Below are positions 1 through 7,626 of a DNA stretch of 64,000 nt, in pieces. Below the pieces are notes generated by a model that was not told the origin of the DNA, made no database searches, and worked only from the letters and a program-made list of their open reading frames with translations. The stretch's first letter is position 1. Every line of letters starts with the position of its first letter. Made by a program: the position numbers and the translations under genes. Source of the DNA: Pedobacter caeni (GTDB lineage Bacteria > Bacteroidota > Bacteroidia > Sphingobacteriales > Sphingobacteriaceae); assembly GCF_900129215.1 (NCBI RefSeq), contig NZ_FQUQ01000001.1, positions 1,240,001-1,304,000 of the forward strand, written 5' to 3'.

Positions 1-704
1 TTTCCACTTTCCAGATCTTCAAAAGAAGTATATCCCTTAAAATCAAGATCGATTTCATTTCCTGACATCAAATGAAAAACCACCACTTCATGTCTGAGGG
101 TATTCAGGGTATCCAGTAAAGTAAAAATCTCATCATTGGTTTCATAAAGGTCAGTAATGAAAATCAGCAGTTCTCTTTTTTGTACTCCTGCATACAATTC
201 TTTATAATGGATCGGCCTGGTAAAAATGCCTTCGGGTTTGATCTGTTCCAATTGATAGAACAACCTGGCCAGGTGTTGATAGTCCTGTTTCGCCAGCATG
301 GCATATATTCCGCCCGATTGAAAGACATACAGACCTATTGCATCTCCCTGCAGGTTTCCAAGATAAGCCAGTGAGGCAGCCAGGTAACGGGCGTAATCAA
401 TTTTGGTAAAGCCCCCATCCTGATGGTTCATCGACGCGCTGGCATCAATTAAAAGGCGGACAGAGATATTGGTTTCTACCTCAGATTCCCGGATGTAATA
501 ACGGTCTGAACGGGCAAACATTTTCCAGTCCAATGAGCGTAAATCATCACCAGGCTGATAGCTTCTGTACTGACTGAACTCCAGTCCGGGGCCCTTCACA
601 GTACTTTTGTTGATTCCACTCATAAAACCATCAATCGTCGTTTTTGCCGACAAGGAAAGCTCTTTAATGGCCATCAGTACCTTAGGATCCAGCAGTCTGC
701 TCAT
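1..704 (-). CDS. DUF58 (VWA-like) protein, N-terminal part
   Basis: Partial gene: it starts with ATG at 704 and runs off the left edge after about 234 codons. The visible part begins MSRLLDPKVL and carries the DUF58 signature region SLDWKMFARSDRYYIRE (about residues 57-73) followed by a VWA-type metal-site motif DASAS (87-91). Proteins of this family sit beside MoxR ATPases and are thought to be their chaperoning targets or partners in envelope assembly; the exact job here is unknown. The start overlaps the MoxR stop by one base (TAATG), so the two genes are very probably one transcript and translationally coupled. Confident family call; the C-terminus cannot be judged. Confidence 0.9.
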   Translation of the reverse strand, partial: MSRLLDPKVLMAIKELSLSAKTTIDGFMSGINKSTVKGPGLEFSQYRSYQPGDDLRSLDWKMFARSDRYYIRESEVETNISVRLLIDASASMNHQDGGFTKIDYARYLAASLAYLGNLQGDAIGLYVFQSGGIYAMLAKQDYQHLARLFYQLEQIKPEGIFTRPIHYKELYAGVQKRELLIFITDLYETNDEIFTLLDTLNTLRHEVVVFHLMSGNEIDLDFKGYTSFEDLESG

Positions 705-1702
705 TAAATGTTGATTTTAGGCCTGGAGATGCTTTTAATTAATTCGGCAGCTACCATATCTGAACTTACGTTCTCGGCATCTGCTTTAAAATTCATCAGG
801 ACCCGATGCCTCAATACCGGGTAAGCCATGGTTTGAAGGTCCTCCATCACTACTGCATAGCGGCCATGAATCAGTGCCCTGGCTTTCGCCGTCAGGATCA
901 GCGCCTGTCCGGCCCTTGGCCCTGCACCCCACCTCACCCATTCCTTTACATAGGGAACGGAAGAGGTTTCCGGTCTTGTGGCCCTGATCAGTTCTGAGAC
1001 GTAAGAGATCAGATCATCACTGATACTGACCTCTCTGGTGAGCGCCTGAAGTTGTTTGATCTCTTCTGCTCCAATCACAGCGTTGACCTTATTCTTTATC
1101 GTACCTGTAGTACTGCTTAATATTCTGGTTTCCTCGGCAGCTGTAGGGTAACCGATCTTGATGTAGAGCAGAAAACGATCCAGCTGTGCTTCCGGAAGCG
1201 GATAGGTCCCTGCCTGTTCAATTGGATTTTGGGTGGCCAGGATAAAAAACGGACGGTCTAATGGATAGGTTTGTCCGCCATAGGTCACTTCAAATTCCTG
1301 CATGGCCTCAAGTAGTGCCGATTGTGTTTTTGGCGGGGTACGGTTGATCTCATCGGCCAAAATAATATTGGCAAATAAAGGGCCCTTGTTAAATTTAAAG
1401 AAGCGTTTCCCCGTCTGATGATCTTCTTCCAGAATCTCGGTGCCTATAATATCCGTAGGCATCAGATCGGGCGTAAACTGAATCCTTCTGAAAGAAAGGT
1501 CCAGGGCTTGCGACATGGTCCTTACCATGAGCGTCTTCGCCAAACCGGGTACTCCTTCCAAGAGGCAATGCCCTCCGGCAAGCAAAGCGACCAGCATTTC
1601 TTCAATGATGATGTCCTGCCCGACAATCACCTTCTGAATTTCTTCCTTTAACTGCGAAATCTTTTGTATTAATATTTTAAGGTTGCTTTCTGAAATTTCC
1701 AA
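704..1702 (-). CDS. MoxR-family AAA+ ATPase
   Basis: A 332-residue AAA+ ATPase of the MoxR group. The Walker A motif is GVPGLAKT (about 50-57) and Walker B is ILADEIN; the sensor region LATQNPIEQAGTYPLPEAQLDRF is typical of MoxR. It probably acts as a cytoplasmic chaperone for the DUF58 protein encoded immediately downstream. No ATG lies in frame upstream before a stop, so the start is either TTG at 1702 or ATT at 1708; I chose TTG because the first residues (MEISESNLKILIQ) match the usual family start. A short A-rich stretch precedes it, and two 18-base direct repeats lie at 1719-1762 in the promoter region. Confidence 0.93.
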   Translation of the reverse strand: MEISESNLKILIQKISQLKEEIQKVIVGQDIIIEEMLVALLAGGHCLLEGVPGLAKTLMVRTMSQALDLSFRRIQFTPDLMPTDIIGTEILEEDHQTGKRFFKFNKGPLFANIILADEINRTPPKTQSALLEAMQEFEVTYGGQTYPLDRPFFILATQNPIEQAGTYPLPEAQLDRFLLYIKIGYPTAAEETRILSSTTGTIKNKVNAVIGAEEIKQLQALTREVSISDDLISYVSELIRATRPETSSVPYVKEWVRWGAGPRAGQALILTAKARALIHGRYAVVMEDLQTMAYPVLRHRVLMNFKADAENVSSDMVAAELIKSISRPKINI

Positions 1703-1718
1703 AACAATGTTTTTTTGA

Positions 1719-1762
1719 GGTAAGCTATTGTAATTCTTTTTAGGGGTAAGCTATTGTAATTC
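1719..1762. repeat. Tandem 18-bp direct repeat in MoxR/DUF4159 intergenic region
   Basis: GGTAAGCTATTGTAATTC occurs exactly at 1719-1736 and again at 1745-1762, a 26-base period. A related inverted piece, GAGCTTAC, lies at 1777-1784. The repeats sit between the divergent MoxR and DUF4159 genes, so they could be regulatory sites for either or both. No further copies were noticed in the window. Confidence 0.7.
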
Positions 1763-1877
1763 AATATAGGGCATCTGAGCTTACTTTTCCTAGCCTCTTA
1801 ATCAGAATATCAAAAAAATTACAGATATCTATCTTAAAAAACTAGATTGTAAAAGAAATTGACGCTATTTTAGAACT

Positions 1878-2507
1878 ATGCAACGATCGAGGTTTACTTT
1901 TGCCAGAATAAAATACAAATCCGGAAACTGGGATACCGATCAGCGAATGCCCTCGAATTTGCTGAATTCCTTGCTGGAGTATACCACCATCCCTTTAGAT
2001 CAGGAAGAAAAGATTGTGGAACTGAGTAGCAACGACCTGTTCAATTACCCTTTTTGTTATTTAAGCGGACATAAACTGGTGCAGTTTAATCAGCAGGAGG
2101 CGGCAAACTTTAAGAAATACGTGAACAATGGTGGTTTTGTATTCGTAGACGATTGCAACCATGACATTGACGGCTTGTTTGCCAAATCTTTTGAAACACA
2201 AATGAGCAATCTGTTTGGTGCTCAGGCACTCAAAAAAATCCCGAATGATCATAAGATCTATCATTCCTTTTTTAAGTTCGAGAAAGGTCCGCCTACAACT
2301 TCATTTGAACTGAATGGCTGGGGTGATGATCTGGTTCATGATTACCTGAAGGCCATCACTGTAAATGGCCGTATCGGGGTATTGTACAGCAATAAAGACT
2401 ATGGATGTGAATGGGACTACGATTTCAGGAATAAACGTTTCCTTGCCGAAGACAATACCAAATTTGGGGTAAACATCATCCTATACGCAATGGGCATCAA
2501 CAGCTAA
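1878..2507 (+). CDS. DUF4159 domain protein
   Basis: A 209-residue protein without an obvious signal peptide. It starts MQRSRFTFARIKYKSGNWDTD and contains YVNNGGFVFVDDCNHD (about 75-90) and, near the end, YGCEWDYDFRNKR, both typical of DUF4159 proteins, which resemble class I glutamine-amidotransferase-like folds. In Bacteroidetes, DUF4159 genes travel with MoxR and DUF58 genes, and this copy is divergently placed next to them. A -7-like box, TATTTTAG, lies at 1866-1873, only a few bases before the start. Its stop overlaps the end of the convergent DoxX gene by four bases. Molecular function is not known. Confidence 0.88.
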   Translation: MQRSRFTFARIKYKSGNWDTDQRMPSNLLNSLLEYTTIPLDQEEKIVELSSNDLFNYPFCYLSGHKLVQFNQQEAANFKKYVNNGGFVFVDDCNHDIDGLFAKSFETQMSNLFGAQALKKIPNDHKIYHSFFKFEKGPPTTSFELNGWGDDLVHDYLKAITVNGRIGVLYSNKDYGCEWDYDFRNKRFLAEDNTKFGVNIILYAMGINS

Positions 2508-2962
2508 GCTGCCAGCTTTATTCCAAAATACCATGCCCAGCCGATCAACAGTACCTGCATCGGGATCCTAAACCACAGATAACTTGTTCCAGGACCATTA
2601 AAATCTCCTTTCTGAAGGTCGATATGGTGTATCGCCGCATAAATATTGGCCGGTAAAATCAATACAAAAAATGCGATCAGAAATACCGCAGCATACGCTC
2701 TCGTATGACTAAATAACAAACCAATTCCCGCAGCGATTTCCAGGAATCCTGTTCCAATCACTACCGCTTTCTTAAAGGGGATAAAATCCGGCAGCATCAT
2801 TTCCATCCCTTTAGTGAATGCAAAATGACCACTGGCGGCAAAACACATCATCACACACAGTGCAATATTCCCGGCCATCAGGAAATTCCAGGAGCTGCTT
2901 GCCCATTTATAAATACAAAGGCTCAGCAGAAAAACAACAAATAATACGATTAATACTTTCAT
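2504..2962 (-). CDS. DoxX-family membrane protein
   Basis: About 152 residues with four hydrophobic helices, as usual for DoxX-like proteins. I place the start at the ATG at 2962 (MKVLIVLFVVFLLSL) rather than the TTG seven codons upstream, because this gives a clean first membrane segment. Conserved features include a Gly-rich second helix region (FLEIAAGIGLLF) and PANIYAAIHH. DoxX-like proteins act in the inner membrane in quinone or thiol redox functions, but the substrate is rarely known. A Crp/Fnr-type regulator lies directly upstream on the same strand, an arrangement that recurs at 26.6-28.3 kb. Confidence 0.85.
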   Translation of the reverse strand: MKVLIVLFVVFLLSLCIYKWASSSWNFLMAGNIALCVMMCFAASGHFAFTKGMEMMLPDFIPFKKAVVIGTGFLEIAAGIGLLFSHTRAYAAVFLIAFFVLILPANIYAAIHHIDLQKGDFNGPGTSYLWFRIPMQVLLIGWAWYFGIKLAA

Positions 2963-3020
2963 TAGGTTTGATTTATACCACAAACTTCTGATAAGTTTAA
3001 CACATAAAAAATGACATATG

Positions 3021-3602
3021 TTAGTTTCGTGAATAGCTCTTTCTGATCCTGCTCAGGCTCTCCGGCTGGATCCCCAGATAAGTGGAAAGGTGTTTCACTG
3101 CTGTTTTCCTGATCAGTTCCGGATTGCGGTCCATGAGCTGGGCATAACGTTCCTCTGCCGTTGTAGAGAGCAGGGCCATTTCTCTTTCCAACCTCTTTTT
3201 ATAATGAAATTCTGCGATCAATCTACCGATGCGCTCTCCGGAATGGGAATTCAGGTAAAAGTCCTGAAGCAGCTGATAAGGAATGAGTATGGCTTCTATA
3301 TCTTCGATTGCCTGAATGGCGATCATAGAAGGTTCACGCGTGATAAAGGAATAGTAGGCGGTTACCATGTCACCTTCAAATAAAAAGTCAACGGTAAACT
3401 CTTTTCCATCTTTTAAGAAATAATTCCGGGTGGCTCCTTTTACCAGAAAAAAGATATGGTTTTCTATTTGCCCCTCCCTGCAAAGGAAACTCCCTTTTGG
3501 AAATGACTTTTGCAGCAGCAGCTTAGAGAAAGCCAACCACTCTTCATCAGCAAGGCTGACAAAGGAGGCAATCAGCTCCCGCATTTTGTTTAACCCTTCC
3601 AT
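3021..3602 (-). CDS. Crp/Fnr-family transcriptional regulator
   Basis: A 193-residue protein with an N-terminal cyclic-nucleotide-binding-type beta barrel (about 15-125; GSFLCREGQIENHIFFLVKGATRNYF) and a short C-terminal helix-turn-helix (about 150-190; RKTAVKHLSTYLGIQPESLSRIRKSYSR). This is the usual form of the short Bacteroidetes Crp/Fnr regulators. The start at 3602 gives MEGLNKMRELIASF; a second Met at residue 7 is possible. It sits 58 bases upstream of the DoxX gene and is likely to control it. Ligand unknown. Confidence 0.9.
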   Translation of the reverse strand: MEGLNKMRELIASFVSLADEEWLAFSKLLLQKSFPKGSFLCREGQIENHIFFLVKGATRNYFLKDGKEFTVDFLFEGDMVTAYYSFITREPSMIAIQAIEDIEAILIPYQLLQDFYLNSHSGERIGRLIAEFHYKKRLEREMALLSTTAEERYAQLMDRNPELIRKTAVKHLSTYLGIQPESLSRIRKSYSRN

Positions 3603-3610
3603 GATGATGA

Positions 3611-3807
3611 TCAGCGGTCCTCAAGAACGATTACATTCTTCCCAAGTGTCTTGAACCTTACTGAGTTCTGTTGTTCGACAGTAATCGTCGGTGTCCCGTT
3701 TTACTGGTATTGATGTCTCTCACTGTACCAGTTTTACCTTTATGGGTTCCTCCGGTTACCAGACATTGATCTCCATCCTTTAAATTACCTGCAACATTTG
3801 TATCCAT
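3611..3807 (-). pseudogene. Small KOW-domain protein, frameshifted
   Basis: From ATG at 3807 the reading frame gives MDTNVAGNLKDGDQCLVTGG followed by THKGKTGTVRDINTSKTG, a KOW-type RNA/ribosome-binding motif. The frame then leaves the family pattern and stops at 3658-3660 after 49 codons. If one base is added in the G run at 3695-3697 the frame continues as TPTITVEQQNSVRF and KTLGKNVIVLEDR to a stop at 3611-3613, restoring a normal ~65-residue KOW protein. So the sequence carries a one-base deletion in a homopolymer: a pseudogene, a slippage site, or a sequencing error. The product would probably bind RNA. Confident about the frameshift; not about its cause. Confidence 0.75.
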
Positions 3808-3871
3808 ACCTTATCTATTCTTGTATATTCCAGCAATAGCGCAATCAGATCTTTAAAGCACCAGCTGAGCC

Positions 3872-4255
3872 CTAAAGGACCAGCTGATGGTATAGTTTTT
3901 CCAATGTTTCCTGTGCATCAAGACAGAAACCAGGATGGGTTTTGGAAGTCTGCACTACTGTACTGCGGGTAGCAGTGAGCCAGCGGAATCTGGAAGCCAT
4001 ATCCAGTTGTCCGATTGTCCCTCCTTCTTTACCTCCTTTACTGATCAATTCAAAGGAACGCAGGTGACCTTGCAGTTCTTCGCAATCCAGTTTACCACAA
4101 AAGGCTTTCATCTTTATATCATTGACTTCAAACTGTGTTTTCAGGAACTTTTGTTTGGCACAATAAAGTATGATTCCCACATTCAGAAATTCTTCCCGTT
4201 CTACCCTTGGCACGACGCGGATGACGGCATACTCAAATAAGTGTTTCTCTTGCAT
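3872..4255 (-). CDS. DUF3037 family protein
   Basis: A 127-residue protein matching DUF3037: YAVIRVVPRVEREEFLNVGIILYC near the N-terminus and SRFRWLTATRSTVVQTSKTHPG in the second half. It overlaps the end of the upstream HipA-like kinase gene by 23 bases, so the two are almost certainly co-translated. DUF3037 genes are commonly found paired with HipA-like kinases lacking a HipB partner; whether DUF3037 is an antidote, adaptor or substrate is unknown to me. No membrane segment or signal peptide is visible. Confidence 0.9.
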   Translation of the reverse strand: MQEKHLFEYAVIRVVPRVEREEFLNVGIILYCAKQKFLKTQFEVNDIKMKAFCGKLDCEELQGHLRSFELISKGGKEGGTIGQLDMASRFRWLTATRSTVVQTSKTHPGFCLDAQETLEKLYHQLVL

Positions 4256-5030
4256 TCTGTGCTGCTTTTACAAAAATTTCTGAATTAGCGATCCTTAACT
4301 CCAGGAATCGGGAATATACTTCACGGTGTTCGGATATACTGTCAAAGGGATTGTCAACCGACAGCCAGTCGTCCGGAATAAGCGAAACGATGGCACGGAT
4401 TTTTTCATTCGTAAGAATTGCCCTGAATTCTGCGTCTACCTGTTCCAGTTCGCTTGCTTTGGAAAGCAATACATGGTCCTTAATCAGGCCAAAAGGTTTT
4501 ATGGCCTGTTCTTCCCAGTTCTCCATAGCATGATGGAAATACAGTGCTGCACCATGGTCAATCAACCATAATTCTTTATGCCAGATCAGCATGTTCGTAT
4601 TACGGGCTGTACGGTCCATATTGGTTAAAAAGGCATCCAGCCATACGATCTGTGAAGCCGTTCTTGCATCCGGATGATTCACGATCGGATCAAAGGTGAT
4701 GGCTCCTGAAAGGTAATGGAGGGCCAGGTTAAGTCCAACGCTTGTCCTCAACAGGTCCTGAATCTCTTCATCAGGTTCTATCCTGCCGAAATCTGTTTCC
4801 AGCGTTGCAAACACCAGTTCCGGGATGCGTAATCCCAATACACGGGCTACTTCTCCGCCGAGCAATTCGGCAATAAGTGCCCGGAGCCCCTGACCGGCTC
4901 CGCGGAATTTAAGTACATATAAAAATTCGTCGTCCGCCTCTGTAATGGCAGGCATTGAGCCTCCTTCGCGCAGAGGGGTGACATATCGGATCACATTGAC
5001 CGTTCTAAGCTGTGGCTGATAATTATTCAC
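4233..5030 (-). CDS. HipA-like Ser/Thr kinase domain protein
   Basis: A 265-residue kinase-like protein. Visible motifs are a likely nucleotide-anchoring Lys (YVLKFRG, K41), the catalytic stretch NMDRTARNTN (about 137-146) and the metal-binding LIDHGAAL (D158). These match the HipA kinase fold but the protein lacks the HipA N-terminal subdomain, and no HipB-type repressor gene is adjacent. The start is GTG at 5030, four bases after an exact -7 box TATATTTG on the minus strand (5035-5042), so the mRNA is probably leaderless. It overlaps the DUF3037 gene. A toxin-like role is possible but not shown by the sequence. Confidence 0.88.
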   Translation of the reverse strand: MNNYQPQLRTVNVIRYVTPLREGGSMPAITEADDEFLYVLKFRGAGQGLRALIAELLGGEVARVLGLRIPELVFATLETDFGRIEPDEEIQDLLRTSVGLNLALHYLSGAITFDPIVNHPDARTASQIVWLDAFLTNMDRTARNTNMLIWHKELWLIDHGAALYFHHAMENWEEQAIKPFGLIKDHVLLSKASELEQVDAEFRAILTNEKIRAIVSLIPDDWLSVDNPFDSISEHREVYSRFLELRIANSEIFVKAAQNARETLI

Positions 5031-5034
5031 GCGC

Positions 5035-5042
5035 CAAATATA
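5035..5042 (-). promoter_or_regulatory. -7 promoter element of HipA-like gene
   Basis: On the minus strand the bases read TATATTTG, an exact match to the Bacteroidetes -7 consensus TAnnTTTG. It ends four bases before the GTG start, which implies a leaderless or near-leaderless transcript. Confidence 0.6.
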
Positions 5043-5045
5043 AGG

Positions 5046-7040
5046 CTATTCTCCTACATGAAGTTCAATATTTATCGCAGTACCTTCATTGATCGCTGAA
5101 TTCAGTTCCATTTTGCCATGCAAGAGGGCTACCCTGTTTCTGATGTTGTCCAGGCCTATCCCTTTAGTATGATTTGCTGATTCGGGGTCAAATCCCTTGC
5201 CATTGTCTTCTGCAGTGATCAGAAAAACGCTTTCATTCTGACTGCATTGCAGCAAGAGCTGAGAGGCTCCGGAATGGCGTACGGTATTGCTGAGGATTTC
5301 CTGAATGATCCGGTAGATATTGATCTTCATAGAAATCTCCATGCTTTCCTGGATATCAAATAATTGTAAAGTGATTTTCAGACCATTGTTGTTAAAGGTT
5401 TCGCAGAGGTCTTTAAGTGCAGTTTCGAGCCCAAACTTCAGCAGTGTTTCCGGCATCAGGTTTCTGGCGATGCTCCTAAGATCGTTTACTGAATTATCCA
5501 GCTGTGCAATGATTTTGCCCAGTTCAGTATCTTTTCCTGCAGGAGAAGTATTGGCCACCACATCAGATAAGTTGATTTTTATTCCGGCCAGGGTCCCTCC
5601 AAGTCCGTCATGAAGATCTCGCCCTACCCTTTGTCGCTCCCGCTCCTCACCTTCCAGCATGGCGTTACTGATCGTCAGCTGCTTGTCCTGCTCCAGTTCT
5701 TTTAATCTTTGCCTGTAATTGATTTCTTCCTGTTTGGTGAGCTTTTTACTGTTTCTGAAATATAAGAGTCCGAAAAAGGAAATGATCAGCAGAAACAAAG
5801 CGACAGAACCCAGCAACCAGGCGAGCAACCTGTTGTTTTTAACAGACAATGCGGCCTTTTCATTTGTCGCTTTGAGAACTCCTATTTCCCGTTGGTTCTC
5901 CGCTTTTTTATACTTGATTTCCAGTTCATGCACATCCTTTTCAAGCCTGCTCTTGTTGATACTATCCCTCATCAGACTAGCCGTTTTCATCCATTTGTAA
6001 GCCTCAGACATATTTCCCAGCCCTGACCAGGTTTCTGCAAGGTCTGTATAAACCAGCAAACGGTCATCACTAAGAAACAGCATATCTTTTTGTTTCAGGA
6101 GATAATTAGCTATAGAAAGTGCCTTATCGAACTTCCTTTGGCTTCGGAGTACATGAAGCTTTTGCATCAGCAGGCGTTGTTCCTCGTTTCTTGCCTGGAG
6201 CTTTAATGCCATTTCAATTCCTTTATCAAGGCTAATGATGGCCTGATCATATTGTTTGACATCATCGAAGTACAAACCTTCTGCAAAATAATAGTCAAGG
6301 TACAAGGGGCTTTCCGGATTGGGGCTCAGCAGTACCGACGCACTATCTAACATCGCTTTTGCCTGCGGGTACTTCTTCAGAAAGACATAATTTTCAGCGG
6401 CGGTATGGTAAGCTACAATTTTATAGCTTTTTTTTCCTTTTACTTTTTGTAGAATTTGTAAGGTAGAATCTATATAGATCTGTGCCTTTTCGAACTGTTT
6501 ATTGTTCTTGAAAACCAGCGAAAGGTCCATGTAATTGACGGCCAGATAAGCCTTATCACCTGATTTAATCGCATAAGGAATTGCCTTGTTCAATAAGGCA
6601 TCGGCCATTCCCCTGTAATTGTCCTTCAGTTGCTGGAGTACCCCATAATTGTGCCAGGACTTTGCCTGGAGCAGATAAGCATCTTCTGTTTTAAAGGGAG
6701 CGAGTAAGGCATGTGCCTTTTTAAAACTGACTTCACTCTTATGGAGATCGGTACGGGATTCCAGCGTTGCGGCATAGTAATAATAAATCGCCTGCAGGTA
6801 GGCATTCTTTTTAATGAGCTTCCTTCCTTGTTCCAGGTAATTATTGCTTTGCAGGGTGTCGGCATACAATAGTTGTTCTGCCAAATTGAAGTTTGTTCTG
6901 GCTCTGAGGCTGTCCGGAATTTTCTGTTCCAACATGCCTTTCAGGCTATCCACGAGAGATATTTTTTTGGCGGGTTGCTGGGCCTTAAGTCCGGTAATCA
7001 GGATTCCAAGAAGGAGAAGCGTGTAGAAGAATCTTGTCAT
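5046..7040 (-). CDS. TPR-containing NarL-type sensor histidine kinase
   Basis: A 664-residue membrane kinase. It has a signal peptide (about 1-20), a periplasmic region of TPR-like helical repeats (about 45-360), a coiled region, one membrane helix (about 406-427), and a HisKA_3 domain with the phosphorylated His in VGRDLHDGLGG (H477). The ATPase domain shows TAEDNGKGFDPES and GIGLDNIRNRV. This class normally phosphorylates LuxR/NarL-type response regulators, yet none is adjacent; the gene is an orphan. A palindromic motif at 7086-7106 upstream is nearly identical to sites next to the orphan LuxR regulator at 62.5 kb, making that protein the best candidate partner. Confidence 0.92.
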   Translation of the reverse strand: MTRFFYTLLLLGILITGLKAQQPAKKISLVDSLKGMLEQKIPDSLRARTNFNLAEQLLYADTLQSNNYLEQGRKLIKKNAYLQAIYYYYAATLESRTDLHKSEVSFKKAHALLAPFKTEDAYLLQAKSWHNYGVLQQLKDNYRGMADALLNKAIPYAIKSGDKAYLAVNYMDLSLVFKNNKQFEKAQIYIDSTLQILQKVKGKKSYKIVAYHTAAENYVFLKKYPQAKAMLDSASVLLSPNPESPLYLDYYFAEGLYFDDVKQYDQAIISLDKGIEMALKLQARNEEQRLLMQKLHVLRSQRKFDKALSIANYLLKQKDMLFLSDDRLLVYTDLAETWSGLGNMSEAYKWMKTASLMRDSINKSRLEKDVHELEIKYKKAENQREIGVLKATNEKAALSVKNNRLLAWLLGSVALFLLIISFFGLLYFRNSKKLTKQEEINYRQRLKELEQDKQLTISNAMLEGEERERQRVGRDLHDGLGGTLAGIKINLSDVVANTSPAGKDTELGKIIAQLDNSVNDLRSIARNLMPETLLKFGLETALKDLCETFNNNGLKITLQLFDIQESMEISMKINIYRIIQEILSNTVRHSGASQLLLQCSQNESVFLITAEDNGKGFDPESANHTKGIGLDNIRNRVALLHGKMELNSAINEGTAINIELHVGE

Positions 7041-7085
7041 TCAACAAGATAAAAAATAAATAAAAGATTATCACAGGGTTAAATG

Positions 7086-7106
7086 CAAAATACCTGGAAA
7101 CTGGTA
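7086..7106 (-). promoter_or_regulatory. Shared palindromic motif upstream of TPR histidine kinase
   Basis: On the minus strand this reads TACCAGTTTCCAGGTATTTT then G. The 15-base core GTTTCCAGGTATTTT is identical to the site at 62265-62279 upstream of the LuxR-type regulator. The arms TACC and GGTA are inverted. It lies about 50 bases before the kinase start and overlaps a TATTTTG sequence that could serve as the -7 element. Confidence 0.55.
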
Positions 7107-7130
7107 TGCCGGAATAACCGCTTTAAACCG

Positions 7131-7592
7131 CTATTTAAACGTATCAAAGCTGTCTTTTGCATCCGACCAGAATTCGTCCAGTGCAATGATCCTTGGCTTA
7201 AAGAAAGAAATCAGTTCCGGCCAGTCTTCCTGCTTAAAAATGCTGACCCCAGGCAAAGTTTTCACGATTCTGCTGACCGTCTTATGGTTTTCATCCTGTG
7301 CATGAAGCTGCCATTCCCACTCTTCATTCAGACTGGCATTGAGGATGTTTTTAAACTCCAGAAATTGTTCAAACATCAGCTCCTGCATGCCAGGGTCGGG
7401 ATGAGACATTTCTATCGCAATGGATGCGGATTTTTTATCTGCCTGCATCTTAAAGTGCAGGTTCTTGATTCCTGTTTTATAGTTCACCCAATTGGTCCGG
7501 AGCCCTTCTGCTGAAAGGTGTGGCGCAATATATTGTCCGAAAGCGGTCCAAAAAGCCTGTTTTAGTTGTGAAGCCTGTTCTTTAGAATACAA
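7131..7592 (-). CDS. DUF4268 domain protein
   Basis: A 153-residue protein whose pattern QAFWTAFGQYIAPH, NWVNYKTGIKNLHFKM and SIAIEMSHPDPGMQE matches DUF4268, a small predicted nuclease-like/unknown family. There is no in-frame ATG near the expected beginning; the start is TTG at 7592, which gives the normal family N-terminus (MYSKEQASQLKQ). No signal peptide or membrane segment. It is preceded by the truC gene on the same strand (35 bases). Function unknown. Confidence 0.85.
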   Translation of the reverse strand: MYSKEQASQLKQAFWTAFGQYIAPHLSAEGLRTNWVNYKTGIKNLHFKMQADKKSASIAIEMSHPDPGMQELMFEQFLEFKNILNASLNEEWEWQLHAQDENHKTVSRIVKTLPGVSIFKQEDWPELISFFKPRIIALDEFWSDAKDSFDTFK

Positions 7593-7626
7593 TGTGTAAG
7601 ATGTTAACCGGGTAAATATTTAATAA

